A stretch of 64,000 bases of DNA, from contig NZ_CP132910.1 in the NCBI RefSeq assembly GCF_030846775.1, positions 1,274,001-1,338,000 on the forward strand, in the 5' to 3' direction. The position numbers and the translations under genes are program-made. Source of the stretch: Geothrix sp. 21YS21S-2 (GTDB taxonomy: Bacteria > Acidobacteriota > Holophagae > Holophagales > Holophagaceae). The notes under the pieces are model-generated. The model did not search any database. It saw nothing but the letters and a program-made list of their open reading frames with translations, and was not told the DNA's origin. Positions within the stretch are counted from its first letter, which is position 1; each line of letters starts with the position of its first letter. Positions 31,266 through 39,937 of this stretch are shown here, piece after piece.

Positions 31266-33695
31266 TCACGGCAGCTCGATGGGCACCTGCACCGGCGGGC
31301 CGGGCACCGCGAGGTTGGCGCCCCAGGCGCGGTTCTCCACGGGCTGGGTGTTGGCCTTCTGCCGGGCCTCGCGCACCTTCTGGATGGCCTCGCCGGTGCT
31401 GGCGGACTTGGGGGCGGTGCCGGGCTTGAAGGCCAGGCGCACCAGGTCCGTGGCCTGGGTGGCGCTGGTGGCGGTCAGGCCGGTGTAGCGGTCGATGTCG
31501 GCCCACTCCATGCCCTCGGGCACCGGGAAGTCCTCCCTGGGGGTGGACGGCAGGGCGGCCTTCATGAAGTCCACCCAGATGGGCAGGGCCGCCTTGGCGC
31601 CGTCGGCGCCCCTGAAGATGGTCTTCTTGGCGTCCAGGCCCACCCACACGCCGCACGTGATGCGGGTGGAGAAGCCCAGGAACCAGGCGTCGGTGTGGTC
31701 GTTGGTGGTGCCGGTCTTCCCGGCCACGGGCCAGTTCAGCTCGTTGGCCCTGGCGCCGGTGCCGCGCTGGGCGACGCCCTGCAGGCACTGGATGAGCTGG
31801 AAGTTGCTCATGGGGTCCACCACCTGGTCGCCGGGGGACTGCTCGTAGTTCTCCAGCACGCGCCCGGAACGGTCGACGATCTTCTTGATGAGGAAGGGCA
31901 CCGGGGCCTGCTTCCCGCCCAGCGCGAAGGTGCTGTAGCCCCGCACCATCTCCTTGAGGGTGAGGTCCGAGGCGCCCAGCGCGAGGCTGGGGTAGGGGTT
32001 CAGGTGGCCGCTGATGCCCGCGGCGCGGGCGAAGGCGATGACGCTGTCGATGCCGGTGAGCTCAAGGGTGCGCACGGCGGCCATGTTCCGCGAGTCGCGG
32101 ATCGCCTCCCAGATGGGGATGGGCCCCCAGTAGTCCCGCTCGTAGTTCTTGGGCTCGTAGACCGTCGCGTCGTAGGTGAAGCGGGTGGGAACGTCCTCGA
32201 CCATGGTTGCGGGGTTGAGGCCCTTGGCGAACGCCGCGCCGTACACGAAGGCCTTCATGGAGGACCCCACCTGGCGTTCCGCCTGCCAGGACCGGTTGAA
32301 CATGGACCGCTTGAAGTCGTAGCCGCCCACCATGGCCCGGATCTCCCCGGTGCCGGGGTCCACGGCCAGCAGGGCCCCTTCCACGTCGGGCTCCTGGTCC
32401 AGCTCGAGCTTGACCGGCGCGCCGTCCTCGTTGGCCTGCTTGACGATGAACAGCGGGGCCGCGCCTCGCAGGAGGATCGACCGGATGGTCTTGGAGCCCG
32501 CCCAGGCGAAGGCGGAATCGGGCACCTCGACGGTGCGCTTGCCGATGCGCACCTCGGCGCCCCCGGCCTTCCAGGCAAGGATCACGCCCCGCACCGAATC
32601 CCCCGCCTCGAAGTAGCGGTTCCACCCCGGCAGGTTGACCTTCTCCGGGTCGCCCACGAACTGCACGCCGTCCTTGCGGTAGCCCCGGCGCCGGTCCACG
32701 GCCCGCAGCCCGGCGCGCACGGCGTCGTTGGCCGCGGACTGCCAGACCGAGTCGATGGTGGTGGTGACTTCGAGGCCGCCCTCCAGGACCTTGTCCTTGC
32801 CGTACTTCCGGTAGAGGTACTGGCGCACCTCCTCCACGGGATAGGGAGCCACCTGCTCCTCCCGGGCGTTCTCCCGGGCCAGCCGCACCGGGCGCTCCGA
32901 GAGCGTCTGGGCGTCGGCGTCCTTGATGTAGCCTTCGGCGGCCATGCGCCGGAGCACGTGGTTGCGCCGGGCCCGGGCCGCGGCCCTGGCCTTGGGATCG
33001 GGATTGTAGGGGTTGTACCAGTTCGGGTTCTGCACCAGGCCCGCCAGGAGGGCGCACTCCTCCACGCCCAGCTGCGGCGCGCTCTTGCCGAAGTAGAACT
33101 GGGAGGCGGCCTCGATGCCGTAGCGCCCGCCGCCGAAGTACACCTCGTTGGCGTACTGCTCGAAGATCTGCTTCTTGGTGTAGGCCTTCTCCAGCTTCAG
33201 GGCGAGGATGACCTCCTTGAGCTTGCGGTCCAGGCGCTTCTGGCGCTTGGCGGTGACGGTGCGGATCAGCTGCATGGTGAGGGTGGAGGCCCCTTCCCTT
33301 CGCCGGCCGAAGCTGGTGAAGAAATTGAAGCCGGCCCGCAGGAAGCCCCGGGCCGAGACGCCGCCGTGGCTCATGAAGTCGGAGTCCTCGGTGGCGATGA
33401 CCGCGCCCACGAAGGCCCTGGGGATGTCCCCGAAGGGGATCACCACCCGGTTCTCCTCCGCGAAGACGCCGATGACGTCCCCGTTGCGGTCCAGGACCTT
33501 GGTGATGGTCTTGGGCACCCTAAGGGCGAAGAACGTGAGGAAGCTGTCCACGTCCCGGCTCATGACGGACCACGCCACGGCCAGGACGATGGCCGCGGTT
33601 CCGGTCAAGGCGGCCGTGACCCACCCGATCCATTTCCACGGGATCCGCCGCCCCGCCTTTCGAGGTTTCCGAGAGTTCTCCGCTTTCGTCGCCAT
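31266..33695 (-). CDS. mrcA: Penicillin-binding protein 1A, bifunctional
   Basis: An 809-residue class A PBP. It has a basic cytoplasmic N-terminus, one membrane helix (22-44), a GT51 glycosyltransferase domain with Glu103 in ATEDSDFMSHGG and GASTLTMQL near 135-143, and a transpeptidase domain with the SxxK motif (Ser478-Lys481), SRN at 535-537 and KTG at 660-662. It polymerises and cross-links peptidoglycan in the periplasm. I start at ATG 33695 (MATKAENSRK); upstream in-frame starts overlap nadK. Only 22 bases separate the two divergent start codons, leaving little room for a normal promoter on either side. Confidence 0.94.
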   Translation of the reverse strand: MATKAENSRKPRKAGRRIPWKWIGWVTAALTGTAAIVLAVAWSVMSRDVDSFLTFFALRVPKTITKVLDRNGDVIGVFAEENRVVIPFGDIPRAFVGAVIATEDSDFMSHGGVSARGFLRAGFNFFTSFGRRREGASTLTMQLIRTVTAKRQKRLDRKLKEVILALKLEKAYTKKQIFEQYANEVYFGGGRYGIEAASQFYFGKSAPQLGVEECALLAGLVQNPNWYNPYNPDPKARAAARARRNHVLRRMAAEGYIKDADAQTLSERPVRLARENAREEQVAPYPVEEVRQYLYRKYGKDKVLEGGLEVTTTIDSVWQSAANDAVRAGLRAVDRRRGYRKDGVQFVGDPEKVNLPGWNRYFEAGDSVRGVILAWKAGGAEVRIGKRTVEVPDSAFAWAGSKTIRSILLRGAAPLFIVKQANEDGAPVKLELDQEPDVEGALLAVDPGTGEIRAMVGGYDFKRSMFNRSWQAERQVGSSMKAFVYGAAFAKGLNPATMVEDVPTRFTYDATVYEPKNYERDYWGPIPIWEAIRDSRNMAAVRTLELTGIDSVIAFARAAGISGHLNPYPSLALGASDLTLKEMVRGYSTFALGGKQAPVPFLIKKIVDRSGRVLENYEQSPGDQVVDPMSNFQLIQCLQGVAQRGTGARANELNWPVAGKTGTTNDHTDAWFLGFSTRITCGVWVGLDAKKTIFRGADGAKAALPIWVDFMKAALPSTPREDFPVPEGMEWADIDRYTGLTATSATQATDLVRLAFKPGTAPKSASTGEAIQKVREARQKANTQPVENRAWGANLAVPGPPVQVPIELP

Positions 33696-33717
33696 GCTCC
33701 CAGGGTAACCTAAGGTC

Positions 33718-34599
33718 ATGGTCCGACCCACCCTCGTTATCGTCGCGAAGAGCAGGTCCCCCTGGCTCGCCAAGGGCCTCGCGGATGTGGTCCCCACGTT
33801 CCTGGCCAGGGGCTGGGACGTCTGGGCCCATCCCAAGATCCAGGGCGCCTGGAACGCGGCGGGCCTGCCCCCGGAGGCCTTCCGCGGGGACCCCCGCTAC
33901 GGCGAGAGCCTCCCGGTGCCCGACCTGTGCCTGGCCCTGGGCGGGGACGGCACCCTCCTGACCGCGGCCCGCCACGTGGGGATGAGGGGCACCCCCCTCC
34001 TGGGCATCAACCTGGGCTCCCTGGGCTTCCTCACCTGCCATCCCTCCGAGGAGGCCCGTGAGGTGGTCGAGGGCTACTTCCTGGGGGCCTTCCGCAAGGA
34101 GACCCGGACCATGCTGCACGCCCAGGTGGTCCGCGGCGACGACGTCCTGGGCGGCCGCCCCGCCCTCAACGACGCCGTGGTGAACAAGGGCGTGGTGGCC
34201 CGCATCATGGAATTCCGCATCCAGGTGGACGGCCACGACGCCGCCAGCATCAAGGCCGACGGCCTCATCGTGGCCACCCCCACCGGCTCCACCGCCTACT
34301 CCCTTTCCGCCGGCGGCCCGATCCTGTATCCCGCCCTGGACGCCTGGGTCATCTCCGGCATCTGCCCGCATTCCCTTACCTTGCGTCCCATCGTGGTCCC
34401 GGCCCACCTGCCCGTCTCCATCACCATGGACCGGGCCGAGGACGCCCACCTGACCCTGGACGGGCAGCTTGAGATGGAAATCCATGCCGGGGACCGGCTG
34501 GAACTGAGGAAATCGGAACGGGCGATCACGCTGATCCAGGATCCGGAGTCGAGCTTCTTCCACCTGCTCGGGGAAAAGCTGCACTGGTCGGACCGCTAG
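33718..34599 (+). CDS. nadK: NAD kinase
   Basis: NadK makes NADP from NAD and ATP. The 293-residue protein has the GGDGT motif (75-79), the NDAVVNKG block and the family signature KADGLIVATPTGSTAYSLSAGGP region. The C-terminal substrate-binding part (DAHLTLDGQ) is normal and the length is typical. It is divergent from PBP1A and followed after five bases by the left inverted repeat of the IS110-type element, which has inserted without damaging the gene. Confidence 0.96.
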   Translation: MVRPTLVIVAKSRSPWLAKGLADVVPTFLARGWDVWAHPKIQGAWNAAGLPPEAFRGDPRYGESLPVPDLCLALGGDGTLLTAARHVGMRGTPLLGINLGSLGFLTCHPSEEAREVVEGYFLGAFRKETRTMLHAQVVRGDDVLGGRPALNDAVVNKGVVARIMEFRIQVDGHDAASIKADGLIVATPTGSTAYSLSAGGPILYPALDAWVISGICPHSLTLRPIVVPAHLPVSITMDRAEDAHLTLDGQLEMEIHAGDRLELRKSERAITLIQDPESSFFHLLGEKLHWSDR

Positions 34600-34617
34600 A
34601 TATCATGTATTGGCCTG

Positions 34618-34961
34618 ACACGAATCAGGCGGGCCGTTAGAACGAGATCCCCGGGGGCTCTGCCCCCAGACCCCCGGGATTTATCGCCTGAAGCCCAGAA
34701 ACTGGGCCGGTTGGAAAGGCGGTTGCCAAGGACGGGGCCGGATGACTCCGGCCCACCCTGTTTCCGGGCCCGGGTCGGCGCTCGGGTCTCATCCCTGCGG
34801 TAGCCCTAACCTCCGCCCGGCTGTCTAAAGGGTGGTGCGCAAGGCCCACCGAGGCAAGGCCCCAGGCTCCTCAAAGGGGCCTGTCCGTCCTTAAATGACG
34901 CGGGTTAAGCTCAGTGCGCATTACACAACCGGCTCAGAGCCGTAATTGAGGAGGACAGGCC
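34618..34961 (+). other. Left non-coding part of the IS110-type element
   Basis: No gene is seen. The segment is structured: GGGGGCTCTGCCCCC (34653-34667) sits within a larger CCCCGGGGG/CCCCCGGG pairing (34647-34680), and GGGCCGGA-4-TCCGGCCC is at 34735-34754. A GGAGGACAGGCC ribosome binding region ends it just before the transposase GTG. Confidence 0.6.
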
Positions 34962-36086
34962 GTGAACGATTCTAGCAAGGTGAGCAAGTACGTCGGGCTG
35001 GATGTCCACAAGGAGACGATTGCGGTCTCGGTGGCTGAAGCCCACGAAGGGGAAGTTCGGTACGTGGGTGAGATCGCCAATACACCGGAGGCCGTGGTGA
35101 AACTTGTGAGGCAACTCCGGAAGGATGGCGCGACGCTTTCGTTCTGCTACGAAGCGGGCCCCTGCGGTTACATCCTTTATCGGCAACTACTCGCTTTACG
35201 GCTGGAGTGCCAGGTTGTGGCGCCGTCCCTCATTCCCAGGAAACCTGGGGACCGGGTCAAAACCGACCGCCGCGATAGTCTGACCTTGGCCAGGCTCCAC
35301 CGGGCCGGGGAACTAACGGCAATATGGGTGCCCGACGAAGCCCAGGAGGCCCTGCGGGATCTGACCCGGGCTCGGGAGGACCTGAAGCATTTGCAGCACG
35401 TCGCCAAGCAGCGACTGTTGGCCTTCCTGCTGCGGCACGGGCGGACCTATTCCGGAAAAACCCGGTGGACCCAGGCCCATCTCCGCTGGCTGGAAACCAT
35501 GAAGTTCGACCAGCCGGTCCAACAAATCGTCTTTCAGGAATATGTCGATACGGTCCAGGCCATGACCAGACGGGTTGCGGCCTTCGACGAGCAGATCGAA
35601 ACCGCCGGATCGAGTTCGGCCTTCTCCAGGCTGATCGAAGGCTACATGGCCCTGCGCGGGATCAACCGCCTCACTGCGACCACGATCGTGGCTGAGATCG
35701 GCGATTTGAGGCGATTCGCCAATGCACCCCAGTTGATGAAGTATCTGGGGGTGGTTCCCAGCGAGCATTCCAGTGGCGAGACCCGGTCCCGCGGGGGGAT
35801 CACCAAGACCGGCAATGGCCATGTGCGCAGGGTCCTGGTGGAGGCAGCATGGACCTACCGGCATCCCGCGAGGAAAACCCCGAGCCTGCAAAGACGGGCC
35901 GAACGTGCTCCAGAAGCAGTGCAGACCATCGCCTGGGCTGCACAGAAGCGCCTTTGCGCACGCTACCGGCAGTTCGAGGCCAGGGGCAAGAAGAAGGTCC
36001 AGACCTGCACGGCCATCGCCCGCGAGCTGACCGGCTTCCTCTGGGCCATTGGCCAGGCCCTGCCACCGCCTACCACCAAGCCTTAG
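34962..36086 (+). CDS. IS110 family transposase (DEDD type)
   Basis: A 374-residue recombinase with the RuvC-like DEDD active site: Asp14 (GLDVHK), Glu64 (YEAGPCGY), Asp102 and Asp105 (KTDRRDS). The C-terminal Tnp20 domain has LRGINRLTATTIVAEIGD and the Ser-containing block SEHSSGETRSRGG (Ser270/271 the likely catalytic serine) followed by ITKTGNGHVRR. Family members cut and rejoin DNA guided by a structured bridge RNA. The start is GTG 34962 after GGAGG. The frame is intact, so the element may be active. Confidence 0.93.
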   Translation: MNDSSKVSKYVGLDVHKETIAVSVAEAHEGEVRYVGEIANTPEAVVKLVRQLRKDGATLSFCYEAGPCGYILYRQLLALRLECQVVAPSLIPRKPGDRVKTDRRDSLTLARLHRAGELTAIWVPDEAQEALRDLTRAREDLKHLQHVAKQRLLAFLLRHGRTYSGKTRWTQAHLRWLETMKFDQPVQQIVFQEYVDTVQAMTRRVAAFDEQIETAGSSSAFSRLIEGYMALRGINRLTATTIVAEIGDLRRFANAPQLMKYLGVVPSEHSSGETRSRGGITKTGNGHVRRVLVEAAWTYRHPARKTPSLQRRAERAPEAVQTIAWAAQKRLCARYRQFEARGKKKVQTCTAIARELTGFLWAIGQALPPPTTKP

Positions 36087-36117
36087 CTGGCTGAAGTGCA
36101 GCCGCAGTGTGTCGGCA

Positions 36118-36283
36118 GCAGAACGGACAACGGTGGGAGAATCCTCGAACCCTCTAAGAGGCATTCGCTTCTGGAATGACCCTCGCCACTAGATCGAGGC
36201 AGCTCCTCGACGAACCCGTTGTCATGCGGTACCCAACCCGCGCATATCAGACTGATCAACCGTCGGCATGCCGTCCGTTCTGC
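36118..36283 (+). ncRNA. Candidate bridge RNA of the IS1111-type element
   Basis: The non-coding stretch after the transposase is closed by a perfect 11-base stem, GCAGAACGGAC (36118-36128) with GTCCGTTCTGC (36273-36283). Inside are smaller hairpins such as CCTCT-A-AGAGG and CGAGG-CAGCT-CCTCG. A structured guide RNA downstream of the transposase is what is known for IS1111-type elements. That this one is expressed and has guide loops is inference; no loop has been matched to the target. Confidence 0.45.
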
Positions 36284-36346
36284 TCCCTACACACTGCCGG
36301 AAAAGAGAAATAGTTGGCTGCCAGCCTTGACAGGCCAATACATATC

Positions 36347-36616
36347 AGAGGGTGTTTTAGAAATAGAAGGCCCCGCGATGATGGCACCGTGCCCGGCAAA
36401 TCAAGGAAGGCGAGGAAAACCGATGCGGGACATCGGTCGACGAGCCTGACGCAGAGTTGGCGGGCACGCTGCCATCACCCGGAGGGCGGTGCCCAGAAGC
36501 GCGCTTATCGTGCGCAATGCCCTTGAATGGATTCCCAATCCATCCTGCGGGCATTGCGCACGATAATCACGCTTCTGGACACCGTCGCGGGGCCTTCTAT
36601 TTCTAAAACACCCTCT
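36347..36616. repeat. MITE-like nested palindromic element between IS110 and truB
   Basis: Outer inverted repeats of 32 bases, perfect as read, lie at 36347-36378 and 36585-36616. Inside are two hairpins. The first has arms 36380-36395 and 36461-36476 (15 of 16 paired) enclosing ACCGATG-5-CATCGGT. The second has arms 36487-36522 and 36549-36584 (33 of 36 paired) enclosing ATGGATT-3-AATCCAT. The whole can fold as a three-way junction. The outer repeat ends in the truB stop codon on the right and begins three bases after the IS inverted repeat on the left. No coding capacity is seen; the predicted ORFs reading into it are chance. Confidence 0.85.
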
Positions 36617-37502
36617 AGATTCCGCCCCGCAGATTCGCGCAGGTCCAATAGGCGCCTTCCTTTTCCCGCAGGAGCGCCACGGTCCTCCCCTGGTGCACGC
36701 CCGCCACCGGCGCGCCGGGATCGGGGAAGCCCGAAGGCAGCGCCCACGCGGGCGCTTCCAGGCCGCCCAGGGGCACCGGGCGCCCGTGCAGGAGGTGGTC
36801 GGCCTCCAGGTCGTCCAGGACCCGGACGGAGCACCAGGGCAGCACGTCCCGCCCCTCCAGGACCACCCGGTTCCCGCTGCCGGGATCCTCCCAGGGGCCG
36901 ATGGCGGTGCGCACGAGGCCCTTCAGGTGCGCGGGGCGCCCCAGGAGGCGCCCGATGTCCCGGGCCAGGCTCCGCACGTAGTAGCCGCCTTTGCAGGTGA
37001 TGCGCAGGAGGGACTCCCCGGGCAGGTCGTGGGAGATCCACTCGGCCTCGTGCAGGTAGACCCGGGAGGGCCTCATCTCGAAGACCTCGCCGCGGTGGGC
37101 CTTCTTGTAGGCGGCCTCGCCGTCGATCTTCTTGGCGCTGGTGGCGGGGGGGATCTGGTCGGTCCAGCCCAGGAAGCCCGCCAGGACGCCCTGGAGGGCC
37201 TCCAGGGAGGGCGCGGGGCCTTCGGCGGTCACCAGGCCCATGTGGTCGCCGGAATCGGTCTCCGAGCCCCAGGCGACCCGGGCCAGGTAGGTCTTGGGCA
37301 GGGGGTGGAGCAGCTCCATGAGGCGCGTGGCCTGGCCCGCCAGCACCAGCAGGAGCCCCTCCGCGAAGGGGTCCAGGGTGCCGCCGTGGCCCAGGGCGAA
37401 CTTCTTGAGCCCGGCCTCCCAGGCCTCGTGCTTGAAGGTCCGGACCACGTCGAAGCTGCTCTGGCCGACCTCCTTGTGGACGAGGTGGACGCCGGGGATC
37501 AA
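36615..37502 (-). CDS. truB: tRNA pseudouridine(55) synthase TruB
   Basis: TruB converts U55 in the T loop of tRNAs to pseudouridine. The 295-residue protein has the catalytic block GHGGTLDPFAEGLL (Asp near 44), the KTYLARVAWGSETDSGD segment, SAKKIDGEAAYKKA and the TCKGGYYVRSLARDIG block. It overlaps the rbfA stop (ATGA at 37499-37502). Its stop codon lies at the outer edge of the MITE-like element, which may have replaced the original 3' flank; the C-terminus looks of normal length. Confidence 0.95.
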   Translation of the reverse strand: MIPGVHLVHKEVGQSSFDVVRTFKHEAWEAGLKKFALGHGGTLDPFAEGLLLVLAGQATRLMELLHPLPKTYLARVAWGSETDSGDHMGLVTAEGPAPSLEALQGVLAGFLGWTDQIPPATSAKKIDGEAAYKKAHRGEVFEMRPSRVYLHEAEWISHDLPGESLLRITCKGGYYVRSLARDIGRLLGRPAHLKGLVRTAIGPWEDPGSGNRVVLEGRDVLPWCSVRVLDDLEADHLLHGRPVPLGGLEAPAWALPSGFPDPGAPVAGVHQGRTVALLREKEGAYWTCANLRGGI

Positions 37503-37903
37503 GCCTCTTCCCCGGCCGCGGGAGAAGGCACGGACTCATCCTCGGGCACGGGAGGACGCGCCGCCTCCTCCTCCTTGATCTTCTGGAAGATGGCCTCGAT
37601 CTTGTTGCCCTCCTCCAGGGTGGCGTCCGGGAAGAACTGCAGCTCGGGCACGCGGCGCATCTTGAGGTGCTTGGCCAGGTGGGTGCGCAGGAAGCCCGCG
37701 GCGCGGCCCAGGGCCTTGCGCGAGCGGTCCAGCTGGGCGTCGTCGCCCAGGACGGTGTAGTAGACCCGGGCGATGCTGCGGTCCCCGGTGATGCGCACGG
37801 CCGTGAGGGTCAGGAACCCCAGGTCGGGATCCCGGAGTTCCCGCTGGATGAGGGTGGAGAGCATGAACTGGAGTTGGTCTTCGATCTGTTGGGGGCGGAG
37901 CAT
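37499..37903 (-). CDS. rbfA: Ribosome-binding factor A
   Basis: A 134-residue RbfA with the KH-like core: QLQFMLSTLIQRELRDPDLGFLTLTAVRIT, then ARVYYTVLG and the C-terminal MRRVPELQFFPD. RbfA helps mature the 16S rRNA 5' end in the 30S subunit and supports cold growth. The C-terminal 25 residues are acidic and Pro-rich. It is coupled to truB, a common pairing. It starts 65 bases from the divergent methyltransferase gene. Confidence 0.94.
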   Translation of the reverse strand: MLRPQQIEDQLQFMLSTLIQRELRDPDLGFLTLTAVRITGDRSIARVYYTVLGDDAQLDRSRKALGRAAGFLRTHLAKHLKMRRVPELQFFPDATLEEGNKIEAIFQKIKEEEAARPPVPEDESVPSPAAGEEA

Positions 37904-37968
37904 GACGGTTCCTCGAAGGGATAGTGTAACCGCGCAGCCGTGAGAGGATGGTCACGGGAGGGTCGCGC

Positions 37969-38712
37969 GTGCCGGAATGGTTCAAGGACTGGTTCGACCA
38001 GGATTATGCGGCCATCTACGCCGGGCGCGGCCCCGAGGAGGCCGAGACGGCGGTGGCCATGGCCCTGGCGCGGGCCCCAGGCCTCGCCTCCGGGCCCGTC
38101 CTGGATCTGGCCTGCGGCTCGGGCCGGCACCTGGCGGCCCTGCGCCGCACCAATGACCTGGCCTTCGGCCTGGACCTCTCCAGGGACCTCCTGGCGATGG
38201 CGCCCGCAGAGCTCCGCCCCTGGCTCCTGCGGGGCGACATGCGGCGCCTGCCGGTGCGCGGGGGAAGCCTGGCGGGGATCTGCATGTGGTTCACGCCCTT
38301 CGGCTACTTCTCCGACGAGCAGAACCGGGCGCTGCTCCAGGACCTCCGCCGCCTCCTCCGCCCCGGAGGCGTGCTCCTGCTGGACTACCTCAACGCGTTC
38401 CAGGTGCGGGCCAACCTGGTGAAGGAGGACGAGGCCATGCACCACGGCCTGCGGGTGGTGAGCCGGCGGTCCCTGGAGGGCGGGCGCATCATCAAGCGCA
38501 TGGACCTCACCCGCATCGACACCGGCGCCACGCGCCGGGTCACGGAATCCGTGCGCCTCTACGATCCGGGCGAGCTGGTGGCCATGGCCCGGGAATGCGG
38601 CCTGGAGCTGGTTTCCGAAGCAGGGGACTACCACGGCGGCGCGTTCGAGGCCGCCTCGTCGCCCCGCTGGATCGGCTTCCTCGGCCGGAATGGGGTAGAC
38701 TGGGGTCAATAA
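37969..38712 (+). CDS. SAM-dependent methyltransferase, class I
   Basis: A 247-residue methyltransferase. Motif I is VLDLACGSGRHLAAL, the acidic end of strand 2 is in FGLDLS, and motif III is LRPGGVLLLDYL. The start is GTG 37969 after GGGAGG, giving VPEWFKDWFDQDYAAIYAGR, the N-terminus usual in this branch; the ATG at 37948 has no good ribosome binding site. The acceptor is unknown. It lies 21 bases before pgk and may be in the same transcript. Confidence 0.85.
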   Translation: MPEWFKDWFDQDYAAIYAGRGPEEAETAVAMALARAPGLASGPVLDLACGSGRHLAALRRTNDLAFGLDLSRDLLAMAPAELRPWLLRGDMRRLPVRGGSLAGICMWFTPFGYFSDEQNRALLQDLRRLLRPGGVLLLDYLNAFQVRANLVKEDEAMHHGLRVVSRRSLEGGRIIKRMDLTRIDTGATRRVTESVRLYDPGELVAMARECGLELVSEAGDYHGGAFEAASSPRWIGFLGRNGVDWGQ

Positions 38713-38733
38713 CGCCAATTCCGGGAGACCGCC

Positions 38734-39927
38734 ATGTCGTTCAGAACCCTCAGGGACATTGATGTCAAAGGCCACCGGGTCTTCCTCCGCGCGGACCTGA
38801 ACGTCCCCATCAAGGAGGGCGTGATCAAGGACGCCACCCGCATCACCGAGACCCTGGCCACCCTCCGCCACCTCCTGGACGGCGGCGCCTCCGTGGTGCT
38901 CTGCTCCCACCTGGGCCGCCCCGCGGGCACCGGGTTCGAGGCGGAGTTCAGCATGGCGCCCGTGGCCGCGCACCTCAAGGGCCTGGGCCTGGACGTGCGC
39001 CTGGCCAGCGGCGTCGCGGGGGAGGCCGTGGAGGCCGAGGCCGCCGCGCTGAAGCCCGGCCAGGTGCTGCTCCTGGAGAACCTGCGCTTCGACAAGGGCG
39101 AGACCAAGAACAAGCCCGAGTTCGCCCAGGCTCTCGCCAGGCTGGCCGACACCTACGTGGACGACGCCTTCGGGGCCTCCCACCGCGCCCACGCCTCCGT
39201 GAGCGGCATGGTGCCCTTCATGCCCGCGGGCCGCGCCGTTGCGGGCTTCCTCATGGAGAAGGAGCTCAAGGCCCTGGGCAAGGTCATGACCGACCCGGAC
39301 AAGCCCCTGCTGGCCGTCATGGGCGGCAGCAAGGTCTCCGACAAGATCGACATCATCCGCCACTTCTTCGGCAAGGCCGACGCCATCCTCATCGGCGGCG
39401 CCATGAGCTTCACCTTCCTCAAGGCCCAGGGCATCCCCATCGGGAAGAGCCTCTGCGAGGACGACAAGCTGGATCTGGCCAAGGCCCTCCTGGCCGAGGC
39501 CGCGGCCGCCGGCACCCGGCTCCTGATCCCCTCCGACCACGTGGTCGCCGACGCCATCTCCGCCGATGCCGAGTGCGACATCACCCAGGACGCCGCGGTG
39601 CCCGACGGGAAGCTGGGCCTGGACATCGGCCCCGAGACCGTCGCCACCTATGCCGGCGAGATCCGCAAGGCCCGCACCCTCCTGTGGAACGGCCCCATGG
39701 GCGTGTTCGAGATCGACGCCTTCGCCAGCGGCACGCTGACCATCGCCGAGGAGATGGCCGACGCCGCCGACCGGGGCGCCTTCGTGGTGGTGGGCGGCGG
39801 CGACAGCGTCTCCGCGGCCAACAAGGCCGGCGTCACGAAGCGCCTGAGCCACGTCTCCACCGGCGGGGGCGCGAGCCTCGAATTCCTCAGCGGCATGGAA
39901 CTCCCGGGCGTCGTCGCCCTCCAATAG
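38734..39927 (+). CDS. pgk: Phosphoglycerate kinase
   Basis: Pgk makes ATP and 3-phosphoglycerate from 1,3-bisphosphoglycerate. The 397-residue protein has the family blocks: VFLRADLNVPI, SHLGRPAG, LLLENLRF, AVMGGSKVSDKI, the LWNGPMGVFE block, and the nucleotide-binding GGGDSVSAANKAG with STGGGASLEFL near the C-terminus. The ribosome binding site is GGGAGA. tpiA follows 10 bases later in a glycolytic pair; gap is not in the window. Confidence 0.97.
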   Translation: MSFRTLRDIDVKGHRVFLRADLNVPIKEGVIKDATRITETLATLRHLLDGGASVVLCSHLGRPAGTGFEAEFSMAPVAAHLKGLGLDVRLASGVAGEAVEAEAAALKPGQVLLLENLRFDKGETKNKPEFAQALARLADTYVDDAFGASHRAHASVSGMVPFMPAGRAVAGFLMEKELKALGKVMTDPDKPLLAVMGGSKVSDKIDIIRHFFGKADAILIGGAMSFTFLKAQGIPIGKSLCEDDKLDLAKALLAEAAAAGTRLLIPSDHVVADAISADAECDITQDAAVPDGKLGLDIGPETVATYAGEIRKARTLLWNGPMGVFEIDAFASGTLTIAEEMADAADRGAFVVVGGGDSVSAANKAGVTKRLSHVSTGGGASLEFLSGMELPGVVALQ

Positions 39928-39937
39928 ATCGGATCAC

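Larger units (their letters stand above)
34605..36343 (+). mobile_element. IS110/IS1111-family insertion sequence
   Basis: The element is bounded by perfect 13-base subterminal inverted repeats, ATGTATTGGCCTG at 34605-34617 and its complement at 36331-36343. It holds one transposase gene (34962-36086), about 350 non-coding bases on the left and about 255 on the right. Subterminal repeats are the mark of the IS1111 subgroup. The true ends may be a few bases outside the repeats, and I see no clear target duplication, as expected for this family. It lies directly after the nadK stop and next to the MITE-like element at 36347. Confidence 0.8.

Noticed and set aside
36087-36346. CRISPR or repeat array after the transposase
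   Set aside because: No regularly spaced direct repeats occur; the structure is explained by inverted pairings of the IS right end. No CRISPR array was seen anywhere in the window.
36505-37539. Minus-strand frame joining truB antiframe with the MITE-like element
   Set aside because: The frame is Arg/Pro/Gly-rich, overlaps the true truB frame and only continues because the palindrome lacks stops in it.
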